From the NCBI GenBank assembly GCA_000245075.1, contig JH599934.1:1-64000 (forward strand): 64,000 bases of DNA. The letters run 5' to 3'. The stretch's first letter is position 1. Each line of letters begins with the position of its first letter. The notes beneath the pieces are model-generated. The model saw nothing but the letters and a program-made list of their open reading frames with translations, did no database searches and was not told the DNA's origin. Positions 25,966 through 34,690 of this stretch are shown piece by piece. This DNA comes from Acetobacteraceae bacterium AT-5844. GTDB taxonomy: Bacteria > Pseudomonadota > Alphaproteobacteria > Acetobacterales > Acetobacteraceae. The translations under genes were made by a program, and so were the position numbers.

Positions 25966-26711
25966 CCGAAGCCGTGCTGTGGGCCATGTCGCCCGAAGGG
26001 GTTGTAACCCTTACCCTGAACCGGCCGGAAGCGCGCAATGCGCTCAATACTGCCCTGGCCGAGGCCCTCTTCGCAGGTGCGCGGCGGGCGGAGGCGGAGG
26101 GCGCGCGGCTCGTCGTCATCCGTGCGGCAGGGCCGGTGTTCTGCGCGGGCGCCGACCTCAAGGAACGCCAGGCGATGAGCGAGGACCAGGTCCGCGCCCG
26201 CCGTCTGAAGGGTTTCGCGGCCTATGACGCCATTGAGCGACTGCCGATGCCGACCCTGGCGGTTGTGGAGGGTCCCGCGGTGGGTTCGGGCGGGGAAATT
26301 GCGGCGGCCTGTGACTTCATCATCGCGACACCCGCCGCCAGCTTCCGCACGCCGGAGGCGCTGTGGGGCACCGTCGGCGCGACGCAGCGCCTGCCGCGTA
26401 TCCTCGGGAAAAGGCTTGCCAAGGACATGATGTTCACCGGACGCGCGCTCTCCGCCGAGGAGGCGCGTGAGGCCGGACTGGTGGCACGGGTGGTGGCACC
26501 GGAGCAGCTTGAGGAGGTACTGGCCGGCATCAGCAAGACTATCGCGGGCGCGCCGCCGGATGCCATGCGGCTGGCCAAGCGCTGCGTTGATGAAGGGCTG
26601 GAACGCGACCCGCGCGGTGCCTTGGCCACCGAGTTGATGGCGATTGAGGAAAGCCTGGCGGGTGGCGAATGGCGCCAGCGCATGGCGGGCTTCGGCAAGG
26701 TGGCGTCATGA
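25962..26711 (+). CDS. Enoyl-CoA hydratase/isomerase-family protein (third copy)
   Basis: This 249-residue crotonase-fold protein has NRPEARNALN at the N-terminus, VFCAGADLKERQ, and AVGSGGEIAAACDF, which keeps the first catalytic Glu, followed by RTPEALWGTVG with the second. It is the best candidate in the operon for a true enoyl-CoA hydratase. It overlaps the CoA-transferase and acyl-CoA synthetase genes by 4 bases each. Confidence 0.87.
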   Translation: MTEAVLWAMSPEGVVTLTLNRPEARNALNTALAEALFAGARRAEAEGARLVVIRAAGPVFCAGADLKERQAMSEDQVRARRLKGFAAYDAIERLPMPTLAVVEGPAVGSGGEIAAACDFIIATPAASFRTPEALWGTVGATQRLPRILGKRLAKDMMFTGRALSAEEAREAGLVARVVAPEQLEEVLAGISKTIAGAPPDAMRLAKRCVDEGLERDPRGALATELMAIEESLAGGEWRQRMAGFGKVAS

Positions 26712-28327
26712 GCAGTTTCGAGCTGGAGGGGCTGTGCCCGCTGACTGCGCCGGCTGCCTTGGCGCGCGCGGCCGCCATTGCGCCCGAGGTAGAGGCGATC
26801 GTTGCCCCCGGCGGGCGGATCACCTTCGGCGCACTGGCCGGCGAGGTCGCGCGCATCCGCGCGTCGCTGGTGGCGGCTGGCATCGGGCGTGGCGATCATG
26901 TGGGCCTTTGCCTGGGCAACGGCCCCCGCTGGGTGGCGATCTTCCTCGCCCTGGGTTCGATCGGTGCCGTGACGGTGCCGGTGAATACCCGGTTTCGTGG
27001 TGAGGAAATGGCCTATGTGCTCGGCCAGGCGAAGGTGCGTTGGCTGTTCATTGCCGACCGCTTCCTGCGCGTCGATTTCATCGCCATGCTGCGCGGCATT
27101 TGCCCCGGCATCGATACAGGGTTGCCCGATTCCGCCCTGCCTCAGTTGCAGGGCGTCGTCGTGCTCGGCGACAATGTTCCTGCCGCGACCATGGGGTGGG
27201 ATGATTTCCTGCGTGCGGGAGAAGGGCAGGTGGCCCCGGTGACGGCGCGGCCGGAAGACCCTCTACTGATCCAGTACACCTCTGGCACCACCTCCTTCCC
27301 AAAAGGCGTGCTGCTCACCCATCGCAGCATGTGCGCCAACGGATTCTTCTCCGGAGGACGGATGGGTTTGCGGATCGCGGATCGGTTCCATAGCGCACGG
27401 CCGTTCTTTCATGTGGCGGGCAGCACGCTTTCCATCCTTTCCTGTCTGCAGCATGTCTGCACGCTGGTCACGATGGATCGCTTCGAGCCCGCCGAAGCGC
27501 TACGGTTGATGGAGGAGGAACGCTGCACGCATTTCTCCGGCAACGACACCATGGCGCTGATGCTGCTCAACCATCCGGATCGCGCATACCGGCGGTTGCA
27601 TCTGCGCGGTGCCTGGGCGGCGGCCTCGCCCAGTATCGTGAAGCGCGTTATCGAGGAACTGGGCGCGCGGGAATGCGTGGTGGGATACGGCCTCTCTGAG
27701 GCGTCACCGAACATTTCCCAGTCCTGCTGGTGGGAGGACGAAGATATCCGCATCAGCGGCCGCATGCTGCCGGAGCCGGGTGTGACGGTTCGGATTCGTC
27801 ACCTTGAGACCGGCGAGGATTGTCCGCCCGGCGTGGACGGCGAAATTCTCGTGCGTGGCTGGAATGTCATGCTCGGATACTTCGATAAGCCGGAGGAAAC
27901 GGCCGCGACTTTGGACGAGGATGGCTGGCTGGCCACCGGTGATCTCGGCAATCTCGACGCCAGCGGGCGCCTGGCCTTTTGCGGCCGCGCCAAGGATATC
28001 GTGCGCGTGGGCGGGGAGAATGTTTCACCGGCCGAGGTGGAGGATGTTCTTCATCGTCACCCTGCCATCCGCCAGGCGGTGGTGGTCGGCGTGCCGGATG
28101 CGAGGCTGGTGGAGGTGCCTTGCGCCTTCATCATCCGTAACGAGGGCCACGCCTGCGCCGAGGATGAGATCATCGCCTGGAGCAAAGAGAAAATGGCCGG
28201 CTTCAAGGTGCCGCGCTATGTCCGCTTCGTGGAGGGCTTCGAGGCGATCGGGATGACCGAAAGCTCCAAGATCCAGAAGAAGAAGCTGGCAGCGCATGCG
28301 GTGCAACTGTTGGGCCTCGCCGGCTGA
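26708..28327 (+). CDS. AMP-dependent acyl-CoA synthetase/ligase
   Basis: The 539-residue ANL-superfamily enzyme forms an acyl-adenylate and then the CoA thioester. Its core motifs are YTSGTTSFPKG near residues 190-200, YGLSEASP near 325, TGDLGNLD near 410, and GRAKDIVRVGGENVSPAEVE near 426. The adenylation lysine is in SSKIQKKKL near 521. It is the last gene of the MarR-linked operon and ends at a stem-loop. It probably activates the free acid entering the pathway; chain length and branching cannot be read. Confidence 0.92.
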   Translation: MSSFELEGLCPLTAPAALARAAAIAPEVEAIVAPGGRITFGALAGEVARIRASLVAAGIGRGDHVGLCLGNGPRWVAIFLALGSIGAVTVPVNTRFRGEEMAYVLGQAKVRWLFIADRFLRVDFIAMLRGICPGIDTGLPDSALPQLQGVVVLGDNVPAATMGWDDFLRAGEGQVAPVTARPEDPLLIQYTSGTTSFPKGVLLTHRSMCANGFFSGGRMGLRIADRFHSARPFFHVAGSTLSILSCLQHVCTLVTMDRFEPAEALRLMEEERCTHFSGNDTMALMLLNHPDRAYRRLHLRGAWAAASPSIVKRVIEELGARECVVGYGLSEASPNISQSCWWEDEDIRISGRMLPEPGVTVRIRHLETGEDCPPGVDGEILVRGWNVMLGYFDKPEETAATLDEDGWLATGDLGNLDASGRLAFCGRAKDIVRVGGENVSPAEVEDVLHRHPAIRQAVVVGVPDARLVEVPCAFIIRNEGHACAEDEIIAWSKEKMAGFKVPRYVRFVEGFEAIGMTESSKIQKKKLAAHAVQLLGLAG

Positions 28328-28334
28328 CCTGCCC

Positions 28335-28361
28335 GGGCGGCCGGCTTCAACCGAGCCGCCC
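28335..28361. terminator. Stem-loop terminator between convergent operons
   Basis: GGGCGGC plus CGG (28335-28344) pairs with CCG and GCCGCCC (28351-28361), with one bulged A and a CTTCAA loop. It lies 8 bases after the acyl-CoA synthetase stop and 9 before the cupin stop, so it can serve both strands. Confidence 0.6.
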
Positions 28362-28369
28362 TGCGTCTG

Positions 28370-29272
28370 TCAGGGAATGGGATATTCCCCGGCGTTCAGA
28401 ACCCAGCCGGGTTTGGCTGAGAAATCATGGCGCGGTGGGCAGAAGATATCCACCATTTGCCCGGCTTCCTTGGCCTCAGAAGTATGAATGGAAGGCGGCG
28501 GAATAACGGTAAGAGACGGGCCACGGCAATATTCGTGGTCGTCTTCCCGCCAGATGGTCATGTCCACGGTCCAGGGCCAGCGAAGATGGTGCGTGTAGGC
28601 GCCGTCAATGACCAGCGATCCCTGCTCGAAATCATCATGGTGGTGGGGTGACATCTTGCGCGGGTCGCGGGGGCCGTCGGCGGGATCGAGATAGTTCACC
28701 ATGAAGGTGGTGCAGCGCCAGATGCGGCCGAAGCGCGTGGGCTCGGGCGGCACGTCCAGGCTGTAGGCGCGCAGGCGGTATCCTTCCGGTGGCTCGGGCC
28801 AAGGCTCGAAGGGCGGGATGTTCGGATGCGGCGTGGCGTAAGAGGCCGCGTTCACGCAGCGTGCGGCGAGGTCCGCAGCGCGGGTCGTGATCAGCCGGAT
28901 GGCCCGCCCCTTGGCCGCCAGGGTGATGCGGCTGGCGCCGGGCGGGATGATCACCAGGCTGTTGCCGCCCACCGCCAGCGTTTCGCCATTGGCTTCGACG
29001 GTGGCACCCGCGTCCGGCAACAGCAGCACATATTCATCGGCTTGGCCATCGCGAGCCAGCACCGTGCCCGCCTCAGCCTCCGTGTAGGCCGTCAGGAAGT
29101 TCTGGCCGCGCGCCAGCCAGGTTTTCTCCCCCGCTGCTTCGATCTGCGGCGGTGTTTCGTAGAAGCGCGCATACTCGGCGGCGGCGAAAGCTTGCGGCAC
29201 CGGTGCGGCAGCGGCTGGCGTGGCGGCGAGGGCCGCGCGAGGGTCACTCTGGTCGTACATGTCGGGGCTCAC
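28370..29272 (-). CDS. Cupin-fold protein of unknown function
   Basis: This 300-residue protein appears bicupin-like. The N-terminal half has beta-rich phrases [14 protein letters not shown] and [12 protein letters not shown]. The C-terminal half has a metal-binding-like motif, [12 protein letters not shown], followed by [12 protein letters not shown] do not recognise a characterised relative. It is translated from a 4-base overlap with the Bug receptor gene and ends the operon containing DUF6282 and a DHOD-like flavoprotein. A metal-dependent isomerase, dioxygenase or ring-handling role would fit a cupin in a catabolic operon, but nothing here decides. Confidence 0.7.
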   Translation of the reverse strand: MSPDMYDQSDPRAALAATPAAAAPVPQAFAAAEYARFYETPPQIEAAGEKTWLARGQNFLTAYTEAEAGTVLARDGQADEYVLLLPDAGATVEANGETLAVGGNSLVIIPPGASRITLAAKGRAIRLITTRAADLAARCVNAASYATPHPNIPPFEPWPEPPEGYRLRAYSLDVPPEPTRFGRIWRCTTFMVNYLDPADGPRDPRKMSPHHHDDFEQGSLVIDGAYTHHLRWPWTVDMTIWREDDHEYCRGPSLTVIPPPSIHTSEAKEAGQMVDIFCPPRHDFSAKPGWVLNAGEYPIP

Positions 29273-30240
29273 TGCCTTGGGATATTGGCGCGCTCGATGA
29301 TCTCCGCCCAGCGGCGGTTCTCAGCGAGAATGTAGTCGGCAAATTCCTCCGGACCGGCCACGGCGGGCTGCACGCCGACCTCTAGCAGCTTGGCGCGGAT
29401 ATCGGGCTGTTCCATCGCGGCCTTCGCCGCGGTCAACACCTTATCGACGACGGCGCGCGGCGTGCCGGCCGGTGCCGCGATGCCGTTCCAGGAGCCGACG
29501 ATGTAGCCGGGAACGCCTGCTTCCTCCGCTGTGGGCACGTCCGGCAGGGACGGAAAGCGCGCGGCCGAGGTCATCGCCAGCGGCCGAAGGCGCCCCCCTT
29601 CCAACTGCGGCAGTACAGGCGCCAGGATTTCGCTGGCGAGGTCGATATCCCCGGTGGTGGTGGCATTTACCAGATCAGGCGTGGAGCGGTAGGGCACCAC
29701 CGTCATGTCCACGCCCGCCATGGTCTTGAACAACTCCGCGCCCAGATGCTGCGCATTGCCGACGGAGATGGAACCCAAATTGATATGGCCAGGCTTTGCC
29801 TTGGCGGCGGCGATAACGTCGCCCAGCGTCTTGTAAGGGCTGTTCGCGCCCGTCAGCAGTACGTGATCGAAGGTGGCCAGGCGCGCGATGGGCGCGAAAT
29901 CCTTCAGCACATCATAGGGCAGGCTTTTGTAGAGCGCGGAAGCCGTGCTGTTGGTCGTCGTCAGCAGCAGGAGATTGTACCCATCGGGCGCCGAGCGAGC
30001 GACGGACTCCGCCGATACGATGCCGCCCGCGCCGGGCCGGTTATCGATGACGATGGTTTGGCCAAGCTGCTTGCTGATCTCGGGCGCGATCAGCCGCGCC
30101 GTGAAATCACCCACACCACCGGGGGCGAAGCCCAACACGAGGCGGATCGGCTTGTCAGGCCAGGGCCGCTGAGCGAGGGCAGGGCGCGCGAGCGGCGCCA
30201 GGGCGGCGGCAGCCAGAAGGCCGCGGCGGGTGGGCGTCAT
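29269..30240 (-). CDS. Bug/TctC-family tripartite tricarboxylate receptor-like protein
   Basis: The 323-residue periplasmic receptor has the signal [20 protein letters not shown] with cleavage after ALAQ. The diagnostic phrases are [34 protein letters not shown] and [12 protein letters not shown]. No TctAB genes are adjacent. It sits between DUF6282 and the cupin, 58 bases after the former, so it probably captures the substrate of this uncharacterised operon. Confidence 0.9.
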   Translation of the reverse strand: MTPTRRGLLAAAALAPLARPALAQRPWPDKPIRLVLGFAPGGVGDFTARLIAPEISKQLGQTIVIDNRPGAGGIVSAESVARSAPDGYNLLLLTTTNSTASALYKSLPYDVLKDFAPIARLATFDHVLLTGANSPYKTLGDVIAAAKAKPGHINLGSISVGNAQHLGAELFKTMAGVDMTVVPYRSTPDLVNATTTGDIDLASEILAPVLPQLEGGRLRPLAMTSAARFPSLPDVPTAEEAGVPGYIVGSWNGIAAPAGTPRAVVDKVLTAAKAAMEQPDIRAKLLEVGVQPAVAGPEEFADYILAENRRWAEIIERANIPRQ

Positions 30241-30298
30241 GGATGTTCCTCCGTGTGTCCTGATTTTTGCTTGTTCGGACTTGCGGTTTTGGGTTGTG

Positions 30299-31225
30299 TC
30301 AGTTGAGGCTGATGCCCATCAGCTCGGCGGCATTGGTGGAAACCATGGCGCGGATGGCGTCCTCATCGTAGCCCATGTCGAGCAACAGGCGGATAAAGGT
30401 GCGGAAGCCCTGCACCGGCGTGGGATTGCCCTTCTGGCCGAGATCGGAACCAAAGAAGGTGTTCTCCACCCCAGCCGCCTCGATAACCTGGCGCAGGTGA
30501 TCCGTATCGAATTGCTGGAAGACGGAGGGAATGAACATGCAGAGCGAGTGCTCCATCTTCACGCCCATCCGCACCAGTTGCTGGATATCCTGGAAGGAAC
30601 CTTCATTGACATAGGTGGGATGGTTCAGAAAGCGCCGCTTCACGCCACGCTTCGCCGCCTCCTCGTAGAAAGGGAACAGCTCGCTGATATGGTGGTGGCC
30701 ACCGGAGACGGCGGCATCATTCTCCGCGATCAGGTCCAGGATCAGCTTCACCTCGTCCCGCACCACGCCGCGCTCATCCGTCAGCGTCGCGCCGATGGGG
30801 TCCACGGTCTTCTTGCTGTTGGTGGGGAACTTGTTCTTGAAGTCCTTGTCTTTCTTGTCGTGGTCAATGTGGTTCTGCGCATGGGCAGTCGCCATCCACA
30901 CCACGCGGGCGCCTTGCTTCAGCGCGTAGTCCACCGCCGATGGGTTCAGCCCGCCCACGGGGTTGTTCAGCACGATGGCGCCGATCGTCTCGCAACCGCT
31001 CGGGAAGTGCTTGTTGATCAGATGCGCGATCGGCATCGTCGGGTAGTAGTGGTCCTTCAGCAGGACGGCGCGCATCCCCGCCTCGGCGGCTTCGCGCACC
31101 ACCTCGATATGGTCCACCGCCCGGGGCATCAGCGAGGGGCCGGGATGGGTGTGCAGGTCGATCGCGCCCTGCATCAGCCGGTCGATGGTCGCCTCGACGG
31201 GGTCGGCGGTCAGGCTGTCGGTCAT
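30299..31225 (-). CDS. DUF6282 family metal-dependent hydrolase-like protein
   Basis: The 308-residue protein has an amidohydrolase-like metal motif H25-x-H27 in GAIDLHTHPGPS. Further conserved-looking ligands are LLKDHYYPT, SGGHHHISE and FFGSDLGQ. It matches the uncharacterised DUF6282 group as I know it, whose function is unassigned; the fold resembles PHP/amidohydrolase TIM barrels. It overlaps the DHOD-like gene by 4 bases. A hydrolytic ring opening or lactone/amide hydrolysis is a reasonable guess from the company it keeps, but not shown. Confidence 0.8.
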   Translation of the reverse strand: MTDSLTADPVEATIDRLMQGAIDLHTHPGPSLMPRAVDHIEVVREAAEAGMRAVLLKDHYYPTMPIAHLINKHFPSGCETIGAIVLNNPVGGLNPSAVDYALKQGARVVWMATAHAQNHIDHDKKDKDFKNKFPTNSKKTVDPIGATLTDERGVVRDEVKLILDLIAENDAAVSGGHHHISELFPFYEEAAKRGVKRRFLNHPTYVNEGSFQDIQQLVRMGVKMEHSLCMFIPSVFQQFDTDHLRQVIEAAGVENTFFGSDLGQKGNPTPVQGFRTFIRLLLDMGYDEDAIRAMVSTNAAELMGISLN

Positions 31226-32331
31226 GGGGTGCTGTCCTTGGTAATGTAGCGCCGCCAGTTCTCATCGAGCGGCGGCATGTCAGCGAAGCCGCGGCGGGCA
31301 TCTGCGGCACGGCCACGCAGCTGCGCGACCGTCAGGCCCTTCGCGGCGAGATAGGCGTCGAGCTCGGCAACGGCCTGGCGCAACACGCCAGCCCCGCGCA
31401 GCATCACCGGGGAGGCGATGCCGACAGCGGCCGCGCCGGCCAGGATCATGCGGGCGACGTCATGCCCGTCGCGGGCGCCATTGATGCCGATGAGCCCGGC
31501 TTCCGGCCCCAGCCGGGCGCGGCTGAGGGCGAGCCAGTGGCAGGTCAGCGGCAGGTTCCAGAAGCCGCCGATGCCGAGGCTGGTGCCCAGCACGGGCGCC
31601 ATGCTGTCGAGGTCCGGCACCATGCCCAGCAGGCGGCCGGCCATCGTCACGGCATCGGCGCCGGCTTCGATGGCGGCCTCGGCCAGCTCGGGCACACGCT
31701 CGCTCTGCCCGGTCAGCTTGACCCAGAGGGGCAGGGAGGTTGCGCCGCGCATGGCGCGTACCAGCTCATGGACGCGCTTCGGGTCCAACTCGGTGGAGAC
31801 GGCGCCCTTGGCTGCCTGGCTCGCATAGGGCGTGCCGATATTGAATTCGAGTGCCCGCAGCCCCGCCGCCTCGACACGCCGCGCCATCTCCAGCGAGGCA
31901 TCGAGGCCGGAGAGGATGAGGCTCGCCACCAGCAGGCAGTCCTCGGCCCTTGCTTCGGCATCCATCGCCACGGCCTGCGCCAGCCAGGATTCGAAATCGC
32001 CGGGATAGAGGCCCGAGCGGGTGGCGAGCGTCACCTCTGGTGGGGCGGAAGCGCCCCAGGGTACCGGCTTCCAATTGGCGTCCAGTGCGACGTATTCGGC
32101 GCGAGCCAGCTGGTCCTTGGCCGCCTGGGATTCATTGGTGGATTTCACCACCACGGCGCCCGCGCCCGCGGCGATGGCGGCGCGGATGCCGGCGGGCTCG
32201 ATCAGGTGCTCGGCGGCGGCGGCGATGACCGGGTTCTTCAGCCGCAAGCGGCCGATGCTTGTTTCCAACCGGCCGGCATCGGCTTGGGCGCGGCTTTGCG
32301 CCGGCGTGGCCAGGCTGCTGTGGAGCCGCAT
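31222..32331 (-). CDS. Dihydroorotate dehydrogenase-like flavoprotein (class 1/PreA-like)
   Basis: This is a 369-residue FMN-binding TIM barrel. KNPVIAAAAEHL opens the barrel, EFNIGTPYASQ is followed by a substrate-loop phrase WVKLTGQ, and GIGG plus LAGAAAVGIASPVML form the phosphate-binding region. Canonical PreA has C-terminal iron-sulfur motifs, and none are seen here. Most pyrimidine enzymes of this fold reduce or oxidise a C=C bond next to a carbonyl. It is the first gene of a four-gene operon divergent from an IclR regulator, so a catabolic reductase/dehydrogenase role is more likely than pyrimidine biosynthesis. Confidence 0.78.
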   Translation of the reverse strand: MRLHSSLATPAQSRAQADAGRLETSIGRLRLKNPVIAAAAEHLIEPAGIRAAIAAGAGAVVVKSTNESQAAKDQLARAEYVALDANWKPVPWGASAPPEVTLATRSGLYPGDFESWLAQAVAMDAEARAEDCLLVASLILSGLDASLEMARRVEAAGLRALEFNIGTPYASQAAKGAVSTELDPKRVHELVRAMRGATSLPLWVKLTGQSERVPELAEAAIEAGADAVTMAGRLLGMVPDLDSMAPVLGTSLGIGGFWNLPLTCHWLALSRARLGPEAGLIGINGARDGHDVARMILAGAAAVGIASPVMLRGAGVLRQAVAELDAYLAAKGLTVAQLRGRAADARRGFADMPPLDENWRRYITKDSTP

Positions 32332-32372
32332 AGGCCTGTTTCCTCCGTTTATTCGTTCGTCATGTCAGAACA

Positions 32373-32388
32373 TCGTTCGCGAGAACGA
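32373..32388. promoter_or_regulatory. Inverted repeat, putative IclR operator
   Basis: TCGTTCGCGAGAACGA has perfect 6-base arms (TCGTTC/GAACGA) around GCGA. It lies between the divergent DHOD-like (start 32331) and IclR (start 32493) genes. A related half (TGTCGCGAACA, near 32468-32478) lies just upstream of the IclR start in the opposite orientation, suggesting two sites. Confidence 0.5.
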
Positions 32389-32492
32389 AGCGCTTGCAGC
32401 TGGGCAGTGTCAACGAGAAAGCGGCAAATCTGCCTTGATTTTTCTCCATAAGGGCAAGATGTTCTATTGTCGCGAACAGAAGGAGGCTGCGC

Positions 32493-33272
32493 ATGGTCGA
32501 TTCCACAGGCGTCCGCGCCGCCGATACGGTGCTGGCCGTGCTGGAAACCGTCGCCTGGGCGGGGGAACCGCTCGGGGTGACCCAGATCGCCACCCGCTTG
32601 CAGGCGACCAAGAGCGCGATCTTCCGCCACCTGCAGACGCTGGTGGACCGCGCCTATCTGGTGCAGGACAGCAGCACCAATCGTTACCGGCTGGGGCCGA
32701 AAGCATTCCTGATCGGGCATCTCGCGCCGCGCTCCTGGGATCTGGCGCAGATCCTGGAAGGGCTGATGCGTGAGGTGCGAGACGAGTTGGGGCTGGCCGT
32801 GGTGCTCAGCACGCCGTCGCCACGCGGCGCCTTCGTGGCGGCCACTGTGCCAGGTCTGCACCCCATAGAGATCGGCGTGCGCCCCGGCAGTGAGATGGCG
32901 CTGCATGCCTCGGCCCAGGGCAAGGTCTTCCTCGCCTTCGGGCCATCGACACTGGCCGATGACGCGGAGCTTCCACGCCTGACCACTCACACCATCACCG
33001 ACTCAACGGTGCTGGCGCGGGAGATCGAGAGGGTGCGGACCCAGGGCTATGCCGTGGCACCGGAACAGGTGTTGTTGGGCTGCAACGCCATCGCCGCGCC
33101 GGTCTGGGACCACCGGGGGACGCTGGTGGCGGCTCTGGCCTTTGTCGGATCGATCCAGCACCTGCACCCTGATCCGCAGCAGAACCTCATCGAGGCCATC
33201 CGGGCCTTGGCCGCACGCGCCTCCCGGCAGCTGGGCTGGGAAGGCCGGGGGCAACGCGACGCGCGGGTCTGA
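32493..33272 (+). CDS. IclR-family transcriptional regulator
   Basis: The 259-residue protein has an N-terminal winged helix at about residues 8-70 (LGVTQIATRLQATKSAIFRHL) and an effector domain at about 80-250 with MALHASAQGKVFLAF and LLGCNAIAAPVWDHRG. A strong AAGGAGG ribosome site precedes the ATG by 7 bases. Divergence from the DHOD-like/DUF6282/receptor/cupin operon, with inverted repeats between, makes it the likely regulator of that operon. Confidence 0.88.
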   Translation: MVDSTGVRAADTVLAVLETVAWAGEPLGVTQIATRLQATKSAIFRHLQTLVDRAYLVQDSSTNRYRLGPKAFLIGHLAPRSWDLAQILEGLMREVRDELGLAVVLSTPSPRGAFVAATVPGLHPIEIGVRPGSEMALHASAQGKVFLAFGPSTLADDAELPRLTTHTITDSTVLAREIERVRTQGYAVAPEQVLLGCNAIAAPVWDHRGTLVAALAFVGSIQHLHPDPQQNLIEAIRALAARASRQLGWEGRGQRDARV

Positions 33273-33277
33273 ACGGA

Positions 33278-33291
33278 GCGCCTTTCGGCGC
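33278..33291 (+). terminator. Short stem-loop after the IclR gene
   Basis: The perfect arms GCGCC/GGCGC enclose TTTC, 6 bases past the IclR stop. The stem is only 5 base pairs and has no T run next to it, so termination is possible but weak. The AT-rich stretch at 33303-33330 just beyond is the likely promoter of the aldo/keto reductase gene. Confidence 0.35.
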
Positions 33292-33460
33292 GGGCTGGCC
33301 GACACAAATTGTTTCTGAATTTTCGGACACCTTCCGTGCGGAGGGCCGTTGTCGCGGCATGTCTGAAGGCAGGGCATCGCACGCCGCCCGCCTTCGGAGC
33401 GGGAACCGAGCCTGCCTTGCACGCGCCGGCCCCGCGCCTATCCCGACGACAGGAGCCGAT

Positions 33461-34615
33461 ATGACCCATCGCCGAAGCTTCCTCACCGCAGCATCCATTG
33501 GCGCCGCAATGGGGGCCCTCAAGCTGGCAGGGCCGGCAGCGGCCCAGACCGCGGCCCAGACCGCGGCCGGAGGGGCCGCGGCGGCCTCGCCCGATGGCCT
33601 GCCGCGGAACTCCGGCCCGCAGACGGGACGCTGGCGCCCGCCACACCGGCTGGGCCTGGGCGGCCAGCCCCTCAGCAATGGCTTCGGCAAGGTGGTGTCC
33701 GACGCGCAGGCCATCGCCACGGTCGATGCCGCCTGGAACGCCGGCATCCGGCTCTACGACACCTCGCCCTGGTACACGCTGGGGCGCGGCGAGCGCCGCA
33801 TGGGCACGGTGCTGAGCAGCAAGCCGCGCGACGAGTTCGTCATCTCCACCAAGATCGGGCGTATTCTGGAGCCGGACCCCGAGCTCGGCCTGCGCCGTGT
33901 CGCCAACTGGGCCGATGCGCCGCCCTTCCGGCACCGCTTTGACTACACGGCAGACGGCACCCGCCGGTCCATCGAGGACAGCCTGCAACGCCTTGGCCTC
34001 TCCAGGCTCGACATCGTCTTCGTGCACGATCTTTCACCCAGCACCTCCGATATCGGCGATTGGCGCGAACAGTTCGAGATCGCGCGGCAGGGTGCCTTTC
34101 CGGCCCTGGCACGGATGAAGGAGGAGGGCATCATCAAGGCCTGGGGCCTGGGCGTGAACGACCCAGAGCCGATCCTGGAAGCGCTCAAGGTTTCGCAGCC
34201 GGACCTCTTCCTGGCCGCGACGCAGTACTCGCTGATCGACCATGACAAGGCGATGGACGGCATTGTGCCAGCGCTGGAACAGGCTGGCGCCTCCATCATG
34301 GTCGGCGCTCCGCTGAATGGCGGCTTCCTGGCCGGCAAGGAGCGTTTCAACTACGGGCAGAGCATCCCGCAGGCCATGCTCGATAAACGGCGCCGCATGT
34401 TGAATGTCGCCCGCAACCACAATGTCGACCTGCGGGTGGCGGCGCTCCATTTCCTCAATGCCAGCCCCGTGGTGTCCTGCCTGGTGCCAGGGGCGAGCCA
34501 CCCGGAGCAGCCGGTGCAGAATGCCGAGGCCTTCCGCACCACCATTCCCGCGCAGTTCTGGGCGGAGTTGCGCCAGGAAGGGCTGATCCACGAGCGCGCG
34601 GCGGTGCCGGCGTAA
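33461..34615 (+). CDS. Aldo/keto reductase with Tat-type signal peptide
   Basis: The 384-residue protein starts MTHRRSFLTAASIGAAMG, a twin-arginine-type signal with cleavage probably after AAAQ (residue 29). A short Ala/Gln/Thr repeat linker (about 29-43) follows, then a full AKR barrel. The catalytic tetrad is D100 (LYDTSPWY), Y105, K131 (STKIGR) and H189 (FVHDL). The internal phrases resemble D-threo-aldose 1-dehydrogenase and pyridoxal 4-dehydrogenase relatives. AGGAG lies 5 bases before the ATG. An NAD(P)-type enzyme exported by Tat would have to fold with cofactor first, so its electron partner is a puzzle. Confidence 0.85.
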   Translation: MTHRRSFLTAASIGAAMGALKLAGPAAAQTAAQTAAGGAAAASPDGLPRNSGPQTGRWRPPHRLGLGGQPLSNGFGKVVSDAQAIATVDAAWNAGIRLYDTSPWYTLGRGERRMGTVLSSKPRDEFVISTKIGRILEPDPELGLRRVANWADAPPFRHRFDYTADGTRRSIEDSLQRLGLSRLDIVFVHDLSPSTSDIGDWREQFEIARQGAFPALARMKEEGIIKAWGLGVNDPEPILEALKVSQPDLFLAATQYSLIDHDKAMDGIVPALEQAGASIMVGAPLNGGFLAGKERFNYGQSIPQAMLDKRRRMLNVARNHNVDLRVAALHFLNASPVVSCLVPGASHPEQPVQNAEAFRTTIPAQFWAELRQEGLIHERAAVPA

Positions 34616-34651
34616 CGCCAGGCCAGGACGGCCCCAGGGCCGCCGCTGAAG

Positions 34652-34683
34652 TTCTCCCCCATACGGCGTCATATGGGGGAGAA
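34652..34683. terminator. Strong bidirectional stem-loop terminator
   Basis: The perfect 12-base arms TTCTCCCCCATA (34652-34663) and TATGGGGGAGAA (34672-34683) enclose an 8-base loop. It sits midway between the aldo/keto reductase stop (34615) and the convergent MFS stop (34691). Confidence 0.75.
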
Positions 34684-34690
34684 GGCGGCG

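Noticed and set aside
33540-33590. Short tandem repeat encoding Ala-Gln-Thr units in the aldo/keto reductase
   Set aside because: It is only about three units long and fits a flexible linker after a signal peptide; it is not a separate repeat element.
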